45,013 bases of DNA, from NCBI GenBank assembly GCA_020721865.1, contig DYLW01000021.1:1-45013 (forward strand), read 5' to 3'. Position numbers and translations under genes: made by a program. Positions 17,443 through 26,160 of this stretch are shown piece by piece. The notes under the pieces were generated by a model, which saw nothing but the letters and a program-made list of their open reading frames with translations, searched no databases and was not told the origin of the DNA. This DNA is from Leptospira biflexa. Lineage in GTDB: Bacteria > Spirochaetota > Leptospiria > Turneriellales > DYLW01. Every line of letters starts with the position of its first letter. Positions within the stretch are counted from its first letter, which is position 1.

Positions 17443-19527
17443 TTATCCCCTGATTTGCCTTATTGTTTTTTTATACCAGAAACCGGCCCTTTCTTTATAG
17501 AATTTTTTTACCAAAGAATGGGAAAAATATTTTAAAGCTGTCTGGTACTCCCCCTGATTGTAATAGGAAAGACCCAAATAAAAATAAACCTTGGATTTGC
17601 TCACTTCATCCGGAAAGGATTTTATTTTTTTTAATTGTTCCACAGCACCAGAGTAATCATTTTTCAGATACGTGGTCCGGATGATATGGTTTATTCTGCT
17701 GGATTCGCTGGTGTCCGGTTTTTTCTTTTCTATTTTATCTGGTTTTTTATTTTTCTCCGGAATTACGGGTTTTCGGGCTTCTTCCTCCGGAGGGGAGGTT
17801 TTTTCTTCTGTTTTCAGGGCAGGCGATGTGGTATCCGGAGATTTTTTTTCTTCAGGAATTTCTTTTTGCCGGGGTTCCTGGTATTTATCACTGTACAGAA
17901 TATAAGGTTCCTCAATATCCTGGACATTGCCATTGTTCAGAGAGCCTTCCCAGGCCCCCGGCACAGAGGATTTTTTATCCGCCATACTGGAATACTCTAT
18001 GGGACCGGCAAAATTTACCCCATTAAAAAATCCGTCTGGATAAAATTTCCCGTTATGGTGAAGAAATATCGCATAGTAATACTTATTGTTTCCCGGAGGA
18101 GTATCCTTCCCCTGGTTCAGGGTGGGGGATACTTTTTCCAATGGAATTCCTGCCCGGACATCCTCCATCGACCGGGGCATTTCCGTAAAACGGTAAATGA
18201 AGAGTTCATAGTCAGGAGAAATCCGGAGGGAGTTTTTCAGACTCCAGTTCAACTGGACAATAGTTCCTGCCTGCACCGCAGAAAAGAGGGCAAAGCCATC
18301 GGCAATATCATCCGTATTCTGGAGAATGATCACCGGCATACTCTGCGTATTTCGGTTGTCGATGAACCCGGCGGTCTCGCTGCCGTCTTTTTTCACAGAA
18401 ACCACGGCGTAAAAATATTTCCCATCCGGTAAATTCTGATCCACAAAAAAGCCCACATTGGGTTTAATTTTTCCTGCTAATTTTGCCGACGCCAAATCCT
18501 CTTTCACCGCAAAAGGAGACAAAGACCGGTAAACCCGGTACTCCACCACCCCGGCCACTTCCGGTGCGTCTTTCCATTCAATGGCGGCAGAATTATTTCC
18601 CTTTCTTTCCGCCTTAAAAAACCGGGGGATTTCCTGCTGGATACCGTCATAGGAAATACCAAAAGCGATGAAATTTTTATTCTCCGCCAGCACGCGATTT
18701 TCAATTTCACCGGGAAGCCGGAGCGTCACCGCATAGTAATAAATACCGGTACCGGGCATGGAAGAATCATAATAAAACTCCGCTCCGTTATCCACCACTT
18801 TGATTCTTTCCGCTGTATCCAGAGCCTCTTTGGAACTGATGGGATTGGAAGACCGGTAAACGATGTAATTCACGCCCGGTACATCCACCCCCTTCCAAGT
18901 GAGTTTGATGGACCCGTCTTCCTGCACCTTTGCATAAATATGGGTTACAATGATTTCATTTTTTGTGCTTTTCCCGGTGGATTCAATCCGGATGGCTTCC
19001 TCCGTGAAATTTTCCCCAGGCTTAAAAAATATATTCTTGGCTTTCACATCGCTTTTGGAAACCACCGCATAAAAATAACTCCCCTCATCCAAATCCATGT
19101 CCGTATGGGTTGTGGTATTTCCCGCAATAATGCCGATGGATTCCGCGTTCAAAAATTTTTCTACAGTATTGATGGGTTCCCGAGAGCGGGCTACAATGAG
19201 ATAATCATTTCTTTCCGGTGGCAACCAAGTGAGAAGCACCGCATCATTCAGCTTCCCGGTCACCTTTACCTGAAGCCTCCGGACAATGTCTGTATTCGCT
19301 TTTTTTTCCGGAGTTTCTGGTTTTTTTTCTTTGGGTTTTTCCGGGGGTTTTTGCTCATCCACGGGTACCATTTTATTATCCGGCAGGACATACTGGGGGT
19401 GAAGAAATCCGCCGGAAAAAACAAGGATTCCGGAAAGGATGACAAAAATAATACCCTTCCTGAATTCGCTTTTCTTTTTCATGGCAATACCGTAATTTTC
19501 TTTCATCATAATTTTTATCCGGATCAT
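17443..19527 (-). CDS. Exported protein with repeated fibronectin-like modules and a C-terminal TPR part
   Basis: A 694-residue protein. A signal or anchor segment lies at about residues 25-45 (IIFVILSGILVFSGGFLHP). Five or so beta-modules follow, each with the pattern LTW/VNY-VYRS-P, then E/I, then GIYYYAV or KYFYAVVS (for example VLLTWLPPERNDYLIVARSR, GSIKLTWKGVDVPGVNYIVY and AAIEWKDAPEVAGVVEYRVY). These resemble fibronectin type III. A K/E/P-rich linker (about 555-640) leads to one TPR-like helix pair (VYFYLGLSYYNQGEYQTALK). The start is uncertain: ATG codons at 19527, 19509, 19506 and 19482 are all in frame and none has a good ribosome site. It is the first gene of the pair with the TPR protein and probably acts in the envelope. 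Confidence 0.78.
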   Translation of the reverse strand: MIRIKIMMKENYGIAMKKKSEFRKGIIFVILSGILVFSGGFLHPQYVLPDNKMVPVDEQKPPEKPKEKKPETPEKKANTDIVRRLQVKVTGKLNDAVLLTWLPPERNDYLIVARSREPINTVEKFLNAESIGIIAGNTTTHTDMDLDEGSYFYAVVSKSDVKAKNIFFKPGENFTEEAIRIESTGKSTKNEIIVTHIYAKVQEDGSIKLTWKGVDVPGVNYIVYRSSNPISSKEALDTAERIKVVDNGAEFYYDSSMPGTGIYYYAVTLRLPGEIENRVLAENKNFIAFGISYDGIQQEIPRFFKAERKGNNSAAIEWKDAPEVAGVVEYRVYRSLSPFAVKEDLASAKLAGKIKPNVGFFVDQNLPDGKYFYAVVSVKKDGSETAGFIDNRNTQSMPVIILQNTDDIADGFALFSAVQAGTIVQLNWSLKNSLRISPDYELFIYRFTEMPRSMEDVRAGIPLEKVSPTLNQGKDTPPGNNKYYYAIFLHHNGKFYPDGFFNGVNFAGPIEYSSMADKKSSVPGAWEGSLNNGNVQDIEEPYILYSDKYQEPRQKEIPEEKKSPDTTSPALKTEEKTSPPEEEARKPVIPEKNKKPDKIEKKKPDTSESSRINHIIRTTYLKNDYSGAVEQLKKIKSFPDEVSKSKVYFYLGLSYYNQGEYQTALKYFSHSLVKKFYKERAGFWYKKTIRQIRG

Positions 19528-19630
19528 CTTGACTTATATAATACGCAAGTATCCCCTATCTATTATATATCATCGGTTATTCAATCCGAAAAATAAATCT
19601 TTGGGAGGAATAATCCAACCCCCTTCCTCC

Positions 19631-20695
19631 TTAAAAAGAGAAGCGAAACCCGGTCTTCCCCCCAAAATCCCAGGGACGGGATTCATGCTTATCCACAAAA
19701 AGCCTCACCTCCAGCATGGATTGGTATGTGTATTCCATATCCGCATAAAACTCAAAACCGGGTTGCAGGGTCTGGATGATCTTCACGGGTTCTTCCGGAG
19801 TGGTCTTCCACGCATCGGCAATGGAAAATGCCCGGGAGTTAACCTGCCCTTCCGTATGGATTTTCCAGTCCGGTATAAATATAAATTCCGTTCCAAAATG
19901 GTATAATCTATGATCCCGGTCCGATGAGCCGCCACCCAGAAAGATTCTTACGATGGAGTAGATTTCCAGGGCGTATTCGGCTCCCACCCCAAACCCCGGT
20001 TCCAGTTTCACCTCCCCGGCTTCCCGTGGATTCAGGATGTTGAAACCGGACGCAGAACCCTGCAGAAGAAACGAATGCTTCCAGTTGGGGGAACCCAAAT
20101 CCAGAAACTCCTGCTCCAGCCAGAGGGTTTTAAACTCCGGGCGGGGGGAAGAAGCCATTTCCATATCCCACAGAATCCGGGTGTGACTGGCACCATACCG
20201 ATACTGTGAAAATCCACCGGTGTAATAGAGATCTCTCCGGAAAACTTCCGGTGGCACATAAATTTCCTGTGGCAGAATGGGGCTCTGGTATAACGCAGGC
20301 AGAAAAAAGCTTCCGTAGTGGGATTTTTGGATGCCCTTCCCTATGCCCGCGGAAAACCCTTTTTTATTCTGCTCCCCATCCAGTCCGCCCAGGGCCTCAT
20401 CCACTTCCAGGTAATTCCCGTAGCTCTGGGAAGGCAGATCGTCCCAGGATCTGGATTTTTCCCCTAAGCGGAAGGAAGCATCCAGAAAGAGAATATCCTT
20501 CCGGGCATGGAGGAATGGCTCCAAAAAAAAGTGAGCAAACCGGTGGTGGTCGCTCCAGACGGACATTTCAAACCCCGTCCCCACCCCGGACTCAATGCTT
20601 GTTTCCACGGGTGGGTTTTCCGGAGTCATCTCCTGACTATGGGATACACTATAAAAAAACCCCAGAATCAGAAAAGCCGTAACAAAATTACGAAT
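19631..20695 (-). CDS. Putative outer-membrane beta-barrel protein with an ATT start
   Basis: The first ATG of the frame, at 20629, has AGGAG touching it and would remove the export signal. Reading upstream, the same frame gives a clear signal peptide, RNFVTAFLILGFFYSVSHSQ. The only plausible start for it is ATT at 20693-20695, with GGGG six bases in front, inside the end of cstA. From there the protein has 354 residues. The remainder alternates aromatic and polar residues as in a beta-barrel (for example RDLYYTGGFSQYRYGAS, GFGVGAEYALEIYSIVRIF, GFEFYADMEYTY) and ends in FRFSF, a typical barrel-insertion C-terminus. I do not recognise the family. It is coupled to cstA by overlap and may be a porin-like partner. 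Confidence 0.7.
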   Translation of the reverse strand: MRNFVTAFLILGFFYSVSHSQEMTPENPPVETSIESGVGTGFEMSVWSDHHRFAHFFLEPFLHARKDILFLDASFRLGEKSRSWDDLPSQSYGNYLEVDEALGGLDGEQNKKGFSAGIGKGIQKSHYGSFFLPALYQSPILPQEIYVPPEVFRRDLYYTGGFSQYRYGASHTRILWDMEMASSPRPEFKTLWLEQEFLDLGSPNWKHSFLLQGSASGFNILNPREAGEVKLEPGFGVGAEYALEIYSIVRIFLGGGSSDRDHRLYHFGTEFIFIPDWKIHTEGQVNSRAFSIADAWKTTPEEPVKIIQTLQPGFEFYADMEYTYQSMLEVRLFVDKHESRPWDFGGKTGFRFSF

Positions 20696-22391
20696 GGGTT
20701 TCCCCTGCCTTTCGGAAGCGAAGGATTCCTTCTATGATAATCCAGAGTACAATAAGAATAATAACACCCTGGGTGAAAGCCAGCAGATAGTTGGCGGTCT
20801 CAAAATAATTTATGTTGTTTAAAACCCCTGCATAAACCGTGACGAGGGACATAAACACAGCCGGAATTCCGGAGACCATCCATTTATATCCACCCTTTTC
20901 CCGAAGATAGATGGTGATCACAATCAGCCCCAGGGCGGCCAGCGTCTGGTTCACCACCCCAAAGATGGGCCAGAGTTTGAGTGCCCCTTTCCCATCGGCT
21001 CCGGTGATGAAAGCAAGTATCGCTGCTGTCCCCACCGCTACCAGAGTGGCAATGTGGCGGTTCCCCAATTTTTTCGCACCGATAGATTCAAAAATTTCCG
21101 CAACCACATACCTCTGGATCCGGGTGGCTGTATCCAAAGTGGTGGACGCAAAGGAGGCAATAAAAACCCCCATAATGGCAATGGCAATGGTACGCCCCAT
21201 TCCCAGAGACTCCATCATATTGGAGGAGCCATGAACAAAGGCGGCAATATTGGCCCCCAGCCCGTTCGTGGCCGACCACGAAAAATAATGGGCATCCCAG
21301 GCGGCTTTGCCAGTGAGCCCCTCTGAACCCATCCCGATTCCGGCGGCCACCGCAATAATCACCAGAAAAGCCAGAACACCTTCCGTGAGCATACTGCCAT
21401 AGCCAATGAATAAAGAGTCCTTTTCATTGGAAACCTGCTTGCTGGACGTTCCGGACGAAACCAGGGAATGGAATCCACTGATGGCCCCGCAGGCGATGGT
21501 GATGAACAGAAAGGGAAACATGGAAGGAGCACCCTCCGGATGGGACTGGACCGCCGGAGCCACTATGGTCATCCCTCCCAAAGATGCAACCACCGCTCCC
21601 AGGGTCAGCAAAACCATGGCCACAACCAATTCATGGGAATTGATATAGTCCCGGGGTTGCAGCAAAGCGGTTACGGGCAATACAGAAGCAATATAGGCAT
21701 AGATAAGGAGGATAATGGTCCAGACTCCGGTGGAGGGAATTCCCCAGATTTCCTTGGGTAGCTCCAATTGATAGATATACGCAATGCCGATGGAGAGATA
21801 CATCAAAGCCAGAGCCACAATGGACAAAATGGTCAGATTTCCTTTCCCCTTTTTGAGAAGATAACCCAAGGTCATGGCAATGGGGATTTCCAGCCAGACG
21901 GGAATCACGGACGAAGGGAAAATAGCAAAAATGATGGCAATCACCAAACCAAAGATGGCAATCACAATCCATAACTCCAGGAAAACCACCGCAAAGAATA
22001 ATAACCGGGTCCGATGATTGATATATCGGGCGGTGAATTCGGAGAGAGATTTTCCGTCGTTCCGGAGAGAAATGATCAGGGATCCAAAATCATGGACAGC
22101 CCCCATGAACACGCTTCCCAGAAAAACCCAGAGAACGGCGGGAACCCAACCCCAGATGATGGCGATGGCCGGCCCCACAATAGGACCCGTGCCGGCAATG
22201 CTAGTGAAATGGTGGCCAAAGATCACCTCTTTTCTGGATGGGACATAGTCCATACCGTCCTCATAACGGAGAGAAGGCACATCGGAATTGTCTGCCATCG
22301 CAAATATTTTCCGGGCAATAAATTTCCCATAAAGATGGTACATAGCAATATAACCGCCAAAGATTAAAACCATTAATAAAATTATGCTCAT
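20688..22391 (-). CDS. cstA: Carbon starvation protein CstA, peptide/pyruvate transporter family
   Basis: A 567-residue inner-membrane transporter with about 16 hydrophobic segments. CstA-family members take up peptides or pyruvate under carbon limitation. The family region FGHHFTSIAGTGPIVGPAIA at the N-terminus and SGTSSKQVSNEKDSLFIGYG in the middle are well conserved. ATG at 22391 is preferred to the GTG two codons upstream because AAGGAG lies five bases before it. The end overlaps the barrel protein start. It has the same strand as the aldehyde dehydrogenase, with about 90 bases between. The length is shorter than E. coli CstA (about 700) and matches the shorter clade. Confidence 0.92.
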   Translation of the reverse strand: MSIILLMVLIFGGYIAMYHLYGKFIARKIFAMADNSDVPSLRYEDGMDYVPSRKEVIFGHHFTSIAGTGPIVGPAIAIIWGWVPAVLWVFLGSVFMGAVHDFGSLIISLRNDGKSLSEFTARYINHRTRLLFFAVVFLELWIVIAIFGLVIAIIFAIFPSSVIPVWLEIPIAMTLGYLLKKGKGNLTILSIVALALMYLSIGIAYIYQLELPKEIWGIPSTGVWTIILLIYAYIASVLPVTALLQPRDYINSHELVVAMVLLTLGAVVASLGGMTIVAPAVQSHPEGAPSMFPFLFITIACGAISGFHSLVSSGTSSKQVSNEKDSLFIGYGSMLTEGVLAFLVIIAVAAGIGMGSEGLTGKAAWDAHYFSWSATNGLGANIAAFVHGSSNMMESLGMGRTIAIAIMGVFIASFASTTLDTATRIQRYVVAEIFESIGAKKLGNRHIATLVAVGTAAILAFITGADGKGALKLWPIFGVVNQTLAALGLIVITIYLREKGGYKWMVSGIPAVFMSLVTVYAGVLNNINYFETANYLLAFTQGVIILIVLWIIIEGILRFRKAGETHS

Positions 22392-22398
22392 ATTCACT

Positions 22399-22475
22399 CC
22401 TTACAAAATGTATAGCTCTAAATTCACTTTATCATCTGGACGTCGATTATTTTTTAATTCCCTTACAAAATGTAT
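22399..22475. repeat. Direct repeat CCTTACAAAATGTAT, two copies
   Basis: The 15-base sequence occurs at 22399-22413 and again at 22461-22475, 62 bases apart. The first copy includes the cstA ribosome site on the minus strand; the second lies just after the stop of the aldehyde dehydrogenase. The spacing suggests a small tandem duplication that has diverged in between, or a repeated regulator site. Confidence 0.5.
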
Positions 22476-22484
22476 TTTCCCGAT

Positions 22485-23852
22485 TTATTTTATCCGGATG
22501 GTCTTGATGTTGGTGAACTCCCGGATACCAAACATGGACAGCTCCCGCCCGTAGCCGGATTCCTTGATCCCGCCAAAGGGCAGACGCGGATCGGATTTCA
22601 CAAAATCGTTGATAAACACCGAACCGGCGTGGATTTCATTTTTGGCCAGTTTTTCCGCTCTTTCCAGATCCCGGCTGAAAACCGCCGCTCCCAAACCAAA
22701 GGGGGTATCATTGGCCAAAGCTGCCGCTTCCTCATCGGTGTCAAAAAAGCTGATGGGAGCCACCGGCCCAAAAGTTTCTTCATCCCAGGCGGCCATTCCC
22801 CTTTTCACATCACTGAGGACAGTCACCGGATAGAAAAATCCTCTGCCGGATGGCAGGCCTCCGCCGGCCAGAACTTTGGCCCCAGCCTGAACACTTCGCT
22901 CCACCTGGTCATGCAGCTCCCTCCGCAGGTCATCCCGTGCAATGGGTCCCAGGTCATTAGTCTCTTCCAAGGGATTCCCCATTTTTTTGCTGCGGACTCT
23001 TTCCACAAAAGCCTCCTCAAACTGCTTGCGGATGGAACGGTGGACAATAAATCTTTTGGCGGCGATACAGGACTGGCCGTTATTGATGAGGCGGGCGGTC
23101 ACACTGCTCTCCGTGGCCAGCTCAATATCCGCGTCCTCCAGAACAATATACGGATCCGAACCCCCCAGCTCCAGCACGGCTTTTTTCATATACTGGCCGG
23201 CCAGAGCTGCCACGCTTTTTCCCGCCGGCGTGCTTCCGGTGAGAGAAACACCCTGTACTCCGGGATGGGACAAAACCAGCGGCACTTGACCAGAGGTGAT
23301 TAAAAGCGTTTTGAATACATTTTCCGGGAAACCGGCTTTGCGGAAGATTTCTTCAATCATCAAGGCCGATTGTGGCACATTGGAAGCGTGTTTCAAAAGA
23401 GCTATGTTCCCCGCCATAAGGGTGGGAACCGCAAAACGGAAAACCTGCCAGAAAGGGAAATTCCATGGCATGATGGCCAGAATAATTCCCAGAGGCTGGA
23501 AAGCCACATAACTTTTGGACGCATCTGTCTGGATGGAAAAATCGGCCAGGAATTCCGGGCCTTTCTCCGCGTAATATTCCGCCACCCAGGCACATTTCTC
23601 CACCTCTGCCCGTGCCTGCACAATAGTCTTTCCCATTTCCTTCACCATAATCCGTGCGGAGTTTTCTTTGGTCTCCCGCAGGACGCGTGCCAGGGAATAA
23701 AGGAGGCGGGATCTTTCCGCAAAGGAAGTGTGCCGCCAGTCTTCATAGACCGTATTTGCCTTTTTCAGATGATTTTCCACAAAAGAATTATCGTGGGTGG
23801 AAATTTCTTTTTCTTTTTCCCCGCTTGCCGGATTGATGCTCACCATTGCCAT
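22485..23852 (-). CDS. Aldehyde dehydrogenase, succinate-semialdehyde dehydrogenase type
   Basis: NAD(P)-dependent oxidation of an aldehyde to an acid; succinate semialdehyde is the likely substrate because the protein is the short, about 455-residue form of that group. Conserved parts can be read in order: PLGIILAIMPWNFPFWQVFR, SLTGSTPAGKSVA (Rossmann), LELGGSDPYIVLEDADIE (catalytic Glu), NNGQSCIAAKRFIVH (catalytic Cys) and EETFGPVAPI with FINDFVKSDPRLPFGGIK near the end. AAGGAAAAT precedes the ATG. It sits upstream of cstA on the same strand. The substrate is a family-level assignment, not proven by context. Confidence 0.88.
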   Translation of the reverse strand: MAMVSINPASGEKEKEISTHDNSFVENHLKKANTVYEDWRHTSFAERSRLLYSLARVLRETKENSARIMVKEMGKTIVQARAEVEKCAWVAEYYAEKGPEFLADFSIQTDASKSYVAFQPLGIILAIMPWNFPFWQVFRFAVPTLMAGNIALLKHASNVPQSALMIEEIFRKAGFPENVFKTLLITSGQVPLVLSHPGVQGVSLTGSTPAGKSVAALAGQYMKKAVLELGGSDPYIVLEDADIELATESSVTARLINNGQSCIAAKRFIVHRSIRKQFEEAFVERVRSKKMGNPLEETNDLGPIARDDLRRELHDQVERSVQAGAKVLAGGGLPSGRGFFYPVTVLSDVKRGMAAWDEETFGPVAPISFFDTDEEAAALANDTPFGLGAAVFSRDLERAEKLAKNEIHAGSVFINDFVKSDPRLPFGGIKESGYGRELSMFGIREFTNIKTIRIK

Positions 23853-24022
23853 ATATTTTCCTTATGATTTCTTTATGAAATTTTGCCCTATCGTAATTTC
23901 CGCTTTTCATCGTCAACGAAAATCCGCTTTTTGTGGGGATGACGTCACCGGCGTTATGTCTCATTCACGGCGATGGATTTGTCTCCGGTGGTGACCCCCG
24001 CCGATGGACCGTCCTATGCAGG

Positions 24023-24590
24023 TCAATCCCAGCACAGGCAGAGAATGGAGTGGGGTATACTACAACCATCTGAAGTACTATTGAACCAGAGGCTATCGGT
24101 AGCGGTGTGACTACCAATATAACCAGTTCCACCAGGGTTCGCCCAACCCGTGCAAGTATCCGTTGCAACCCTCCCGTCCAATAAGCAACTGTGGCGATCC
24201 CCGCATCGGCCAGACTCATATCAATGCTGTTATCCAGTAAATCTGCCCAGTCATCCGCTATTTTTTTGGTTTTATCCAGATTATACACCGGTAAATCCTG
24301 GGGCAGAGAGGGGTAGGCGGTAGTAAAGAAATCAACTTTATCGGAGACGCTCACATTAATAAACGCATGGAGTCCACCAGTGCAAATCAGAGAGGGTGGT
24401 TTATTGCTTACACAGAAGGCGTCCACCCCGGAGCGTCCTCCTCCGCTGATATTCCCCACCGTTGTTCCTGTTGCGTACAAGTATAAAGCTTTTGTCTCTT
24501 TATCGTCGGCATCGATAAACAAATGCATACATCCGCCAAGGACATAAGGGAGCCCAGTCCCAGTAAAGACGCCATAATCCATTTTTTCAT
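24023..24590 (-). pseudogene. Frameshifted secreted protein with DUF1554-like domain
   Basis: The gene begins with a strong ribosome site (AGGAGAAAAT) and a signal peptide, MKKWIMASLLGLGSLMSLA, at 24590. The frame is then lost: a second frame carries the main domain (LYLYATGTTVGNISGG, then RSGVDAFC, and ADAGIATVAYWTGG), and a third, from about 24165, carries the end (TDTCTGWANPGGTGYIGSHT, then FNSTSDGCSIPHSILCLCWD) to a stop at 24023-24025. Joined, this reads like a DUF1554 domain, a Cys-containing secreted domain typical of Leptospira, with its G-rich start, W-TG middle, CTGW segment and terminal C-x-C. At least two shifts are needed, near 24500-24540 and 24165. The GC-rich alternative single frame of 237 residues has neither signal nor end and is not the original product. 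Confidence 0.65.
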
Positions 24591-24723
24591 ATTTTCTCCT
24601 GTAAAGGTTGTCTGGATGCACGCTGTGGAAATTATTGATCATGGCATTATTTGTCGAGCCCCCCTCATCCTTCTGCACCCAATAAAATTGGGCAGATTTT
24701 CCCGTCCTTGTTATATTAAGCTG

Positions 24724-24941
24724 ATGGAAGATATTATCGCATAAGTCTGGATGAAGCGATGGGGCAGAAACTGGATCACCTCGTAAAAATTAAAAATTCA
24801 CGAAGAAGTGATCTTGTACTGGAAGCCATAAAGAAATATATTTTCATAGAAGAAATGAAAAATACCCGTAATCAATTTTTACCTTATGCAGAAAAGGCTG
24901 GTTTTTTTTCGGAAGATGATATTTTTGAGAATAATCCTTGA
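24724..24941 (+). pseudogene. Ribbon-helix-helix antitoxin with one-base shift in its first strand
   Basis: The ATG at 24724 reads MEDIIA and meets a stop at 24742. In the next frame, ISLDEAMGQKLDHLVKIKNS and then SRRSDLVLEAIKKY follow directly. One missing base after 24741 would join them into MEDIIAISLDEAM..., a textbook RHH antitoxin: DNA-binding strand, then two helices with RSDLVLEAI. The C-terminal part (EKAGFFSEDDIFENN) would cover the toxin. An in-frame ATG at 24759 could make a 60-residue form without the strand, which should not bind DNA. The stop overlaps the TTG of the PIN toxin by one codon's worth of bases (TTGA), so this was a two-gene operon. Confidence 0.68.
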
Positions 24942-25336
24942 AAGTAATTCTGGATACAAATGTTATAATATCCGCGTCCGTCTTTGGAGGAATTTCTGCG
25001 GATATTCTGGATTTCTGTTATATGAATTATCAAGTTTATGTTTCTGATATTATTTTAGCAGAATTTAAAAAAGTTCTTCTTGAAAAAATGAAAGTACCTC
25101 TGTATATGATAGAAGAGAAAGTAAAATTATTTCAGGAAAATTTTATTTATGCAAAACCAACGAACAAAGTGCCGGATATATGCAGGGATAAGGACGATAA
25201 TAACATCCTTCAATTATGCGACTATATTAATGCCGATTTTATTATCACTGGAGATAAGGAATTCAGAAAAATAGAAATATATAATTCCCGTAAAATTCTT
25301 TCACCCAGGGAATTTTGGACATTACTAAAAAAATAA
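24938..25336 (+). CDS. PIN-domain toxin (TIGR00305/COG1569-type)
   Basis: A 132-residue PIN-fold ribonuclease, the toxin of a type II toxin-antitoxin pair. The acidic residues of the active site are visible: Asp6 in VILDTNVIISA, Glu42 region in DIILAEFKKVL, then DICRDKDDN near 90 and TGDKEF near 108. Start is TTG at 24938, inside the antitoxin's TGA. The protein is complete. Its cognate antitoxin upstream carries a one-base shift, which leaves the toxin without a normal partner, unless the shorter antitoxin form, the toxin's own weak expression or a distant antitoxin compensates. Low GC relative to the flanks supports acquisition by transfer. Confidence 0.85.
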   Translation: MKVILDTNVIISASVFGGISADILDFCYMNYQVYVSDIILAEFKKVLLEKMKVPLYMIEEKVKLFQENFIYAKPTNKVPDICRDKDDNNILQLCDYINADFIITGDKEFRKIEIYNSRKILSPREFWTLLKK

Positions 25337-25370
25337 GGGAAATCAACGCTGACCCCCACATCGGCGGTCT

Positions 25371-25580
25371 CTACCCATTGGTCTTGTTCCCTATTTCCTC
25401 CACAATTTCCGCCACAGTAAATTCTTCCTGTTGCAGGGAGCGTTCCTTTGAATAATCTCCGGAACCATTGTCAAAGAGTTGCATAAAACGAACAAATCCC
25501 GCAATTCCCAATTCCTTTTTAATGGCTTCCAACCCAAGATAACGTATTTCATTATCACTGATTTTTTCCGTGGTTTGCAT
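25371..25580 (-). CDS. Probable antitoxin or partner of the second PIN toxin
   Basis: A 69-residue, acidic protein (MQTTEKISDNEIRYLGLEAI at the start, then LGIAGFVRFMQLF, ending EFTVAEIVEEIGNKTNG). The ATG at 25580 is chosen because AGGAG lies eight bases upstream and because it overlaps the toxin's stop as TAATG; a start at 25601 is inside the toxin remnant. Small acidic proteins of this look are found directly after MKIYLDNCC-type PIN toxins. The order toxin then antitoxin is the reverse of the usual one. The reading frame is intact. I do not recognise a DNA-binding fold. Confidence 0.65.
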   Translation of the reverse strand: MQTTEKISDNEIRYLGLEAIKKELGIAGFVRFMQLFDNGSGDYSKERSLQQEEFTVAEIVEEIGNKTNG

Positions 25581-26013
25581 TAGAATATCTCCTGTATCCA
25601 TTTCAATGGATTTTCTGTTCGTATTTTTATATCCCGAACGGCATTGGCCCTTTTTAAAAAAGAGTCATCCACCGTTAAAAAAACATCAGCAACTTCTTCT
25701 GCCTGGCCAAATGAAGTGCATCAAAAGCTTTAATTCCATTTGTTTCAAAATAAAGAGCTCGATTTTTAATACGTTCGTTGATTTTTACGTGAAAAGAAGT
25801 CTTCGATAAAATTAACTGGATTATTCTCTTTCGATTATAAGAGTTAATTTTTTCTGCCTCAAAAATGGATATATCGCTGATAATCAATTCCCAATCGTTA
25901 TTATCAAATTTCTGGAAAATCATTTTAATTGCTTCTGATTCCAACCTGATACGAATATTTCGTTGATCATCAAATGGTCTGTTGAGGCAACAATTATCCA
26001 GATAAATTTTCAC
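25580..26013 (-). pseudogene. PIN-domain toxin with one-base frameshift
   Basis: From 26013 the frame reads MKIYLDNCCLNRPFDDQ, then RIRLESEAIKMI, ISDISIFEAEKI and FDALHLA, as expected for a PIN toxin with active-site Asp6 and the Asp of FDALH, and then ends at 25675 as RQKKLLMFF. In the next frame the rest of the fold follows: AEEVADVFLTVDDSFLKRA and then NPLKWIQEIF, with a stop at 25580-25582 that overlaps the partner gene. One base lost near 25713 explains the break. The last acidic residues of the active site (TVDDSF) lie after the shift, so the shortened protein should be inactive. It is divergent from the pfkB-type gene beyond 26161. Confidence 0.8.
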
Positions 26014-26160
26014 TGAATTACAATTAAAATATTTATTATGCAGTCAAGCACGCTTTTATGGTATTCTTGCTGTATCCGACACCTCGGAGGCCATCCCCCC
26101 CATAACATCGTTGACGGGATGTCTCCCAAAACCAGATAAGAAACCATACAAGGAGCATTC

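Noticed and set aside
23965..24678. A single 237-codon frame as a complete gene
   Set aside because: It lacks the signal peptide and the Cys-rich end, both of which are found in other frames with the right order. The joined product is the better reading.
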